From contig JAEWOJ010000038.1 of assembly GCA_023399815.1 (NCBI GenBank), forward strand, positions 1 through 14,363: 14,363 nucleotides of DNA, given 5' to 3'. Source of the DNA: Pseudomonadota bacterium. GTDB taxonomy: Bacteria; Pseudomonadota; Gammaproteobacteria; Xanthomonadales; Xanthomonadaceae. The position numbers were made by a program, and so were the translations under genes. Shown here piece after piece: positions 14,278-14,363 of the stretch. The notes under the pieces are model-generated. The model searched no databases, was not told where the DNA came from, and saw only the letters and a list, made by a program, of their open reading frames with translations. The stretch's first letter is position 1, and the number at the start of each line of letters is the position of its first letter.

Positions 14278-14300
14278 CCCCTCTCCCGAGGGGAGAGGGG
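14278..14300. repeat. 10-bp palindrome of a common xanthomonad repeat
   Basis: CCCCTCTCCC (14278-14287) pairs exactly with GGGAGAGGGG (14291-14300) around a 3-nt loop, preceded by CCCTCACCCCAA. This type of palindrome is frequent in intergenic DNA of Xanthomonadaceae. It lies in the 222-nt stretch 14142-14363, where I see no gene. Confidence 0.65.
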
Positions 14301-14311
14301 CTTGAAACGCG

Positions 14312-14338
14312 AGCGGGCCGGGAAAGCCCCGGCCCGCT
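14312..14338 (-). terminator. Probable terminator of a gene beyond the right edge
   Basis: AGCGGGCCGGG (14312-14322) pairs exactly with CCCGGCCCGCT (14328-14338), an 11-bp stem with a 5-nt loop. On the minus strand it is followed by CGCGTTTC. It would suit the end of a minus-strand gene lying to the right. In related genomes ftsH often precedes folP, so ftsH is a guess. The window stops before any of its codons. Confidence 0.45.
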
Positions 14339-14363
14339 GATGTTCGCTACAGCCCTGCAGGAG

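Overview
The window is high-GC DNA from what looks like a gammaproteobacterium of the Xanthomonadaceae/Lysobacteraceae (Xanthomonas, Lysobacter, Luteimonas or a relative). The basis is the gene order asd-fimV-truA-trpF and folP-miaA-hfq-hflX, the strong G/C at third codon positions, and short palindromic repeats of kinds common in this family. It is mostly conserved housekeeping chromosome. No CRISPR array, phage, intact insertion sequence, rRNA or tRNA gene was seen.

Region 1 (about 1-8591) reads almost entirely on the minus strand. In transcription order it holds prmB, aroC, a D-2-hydroxyacid dehydrogenase, asd, fimV, a VOC/glyoxalase-fold gene, truA and trpF. Several junctions overlap: aroC/dehydrogenase by 8 nt, fimV/VOC by 4 nt (ATGA) and truA/trpF by 4 nt (GTGA). 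Between prmB and aroC lies a ~235 bp element made of two near-perfect 38-bp inverted repeats enclosing the C-terminal relic of a GIY-YIG nuclease gene. Between asd and fimV is a 383-bp gene-free stretch rich in hairpins.

Region 2 (8592-10296) is a divergent intergenic region followed by two plus-strand genes that overlap by ATGA: a SCO/SenC copper-chaperone-like membrane protein and phosphatidylserine decarboxylase (psd).

Region 3 (10297-14363) is again minus strand. In transcription order it holds a 59-aa glycine-zipper membrane protein, folP, miaA, hfq and hflX. The first two junctions are 1-nt TGATG overlaps, so the small protein looks translationally coupled to folP. psd and hflX converge on a palindrome. 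A second copy of the same palindrome lies just after trpF at the left edge of the window.

The genes cover aromatic amino acid and folate synthesis (aroC, trpF, folP), aspartate-family amino acids and cell wall (asd), translation and RNA modification (truA, miaA, prmB, hfq, hflX), the type IV pilus/polar hub (fimV) and the envelope (psd, SCO). The least explained items are the inverted-repeat/GIY-YIG relic, the double glycine-zipper microprotein, and the long paired palindromes at gene 3' ends.
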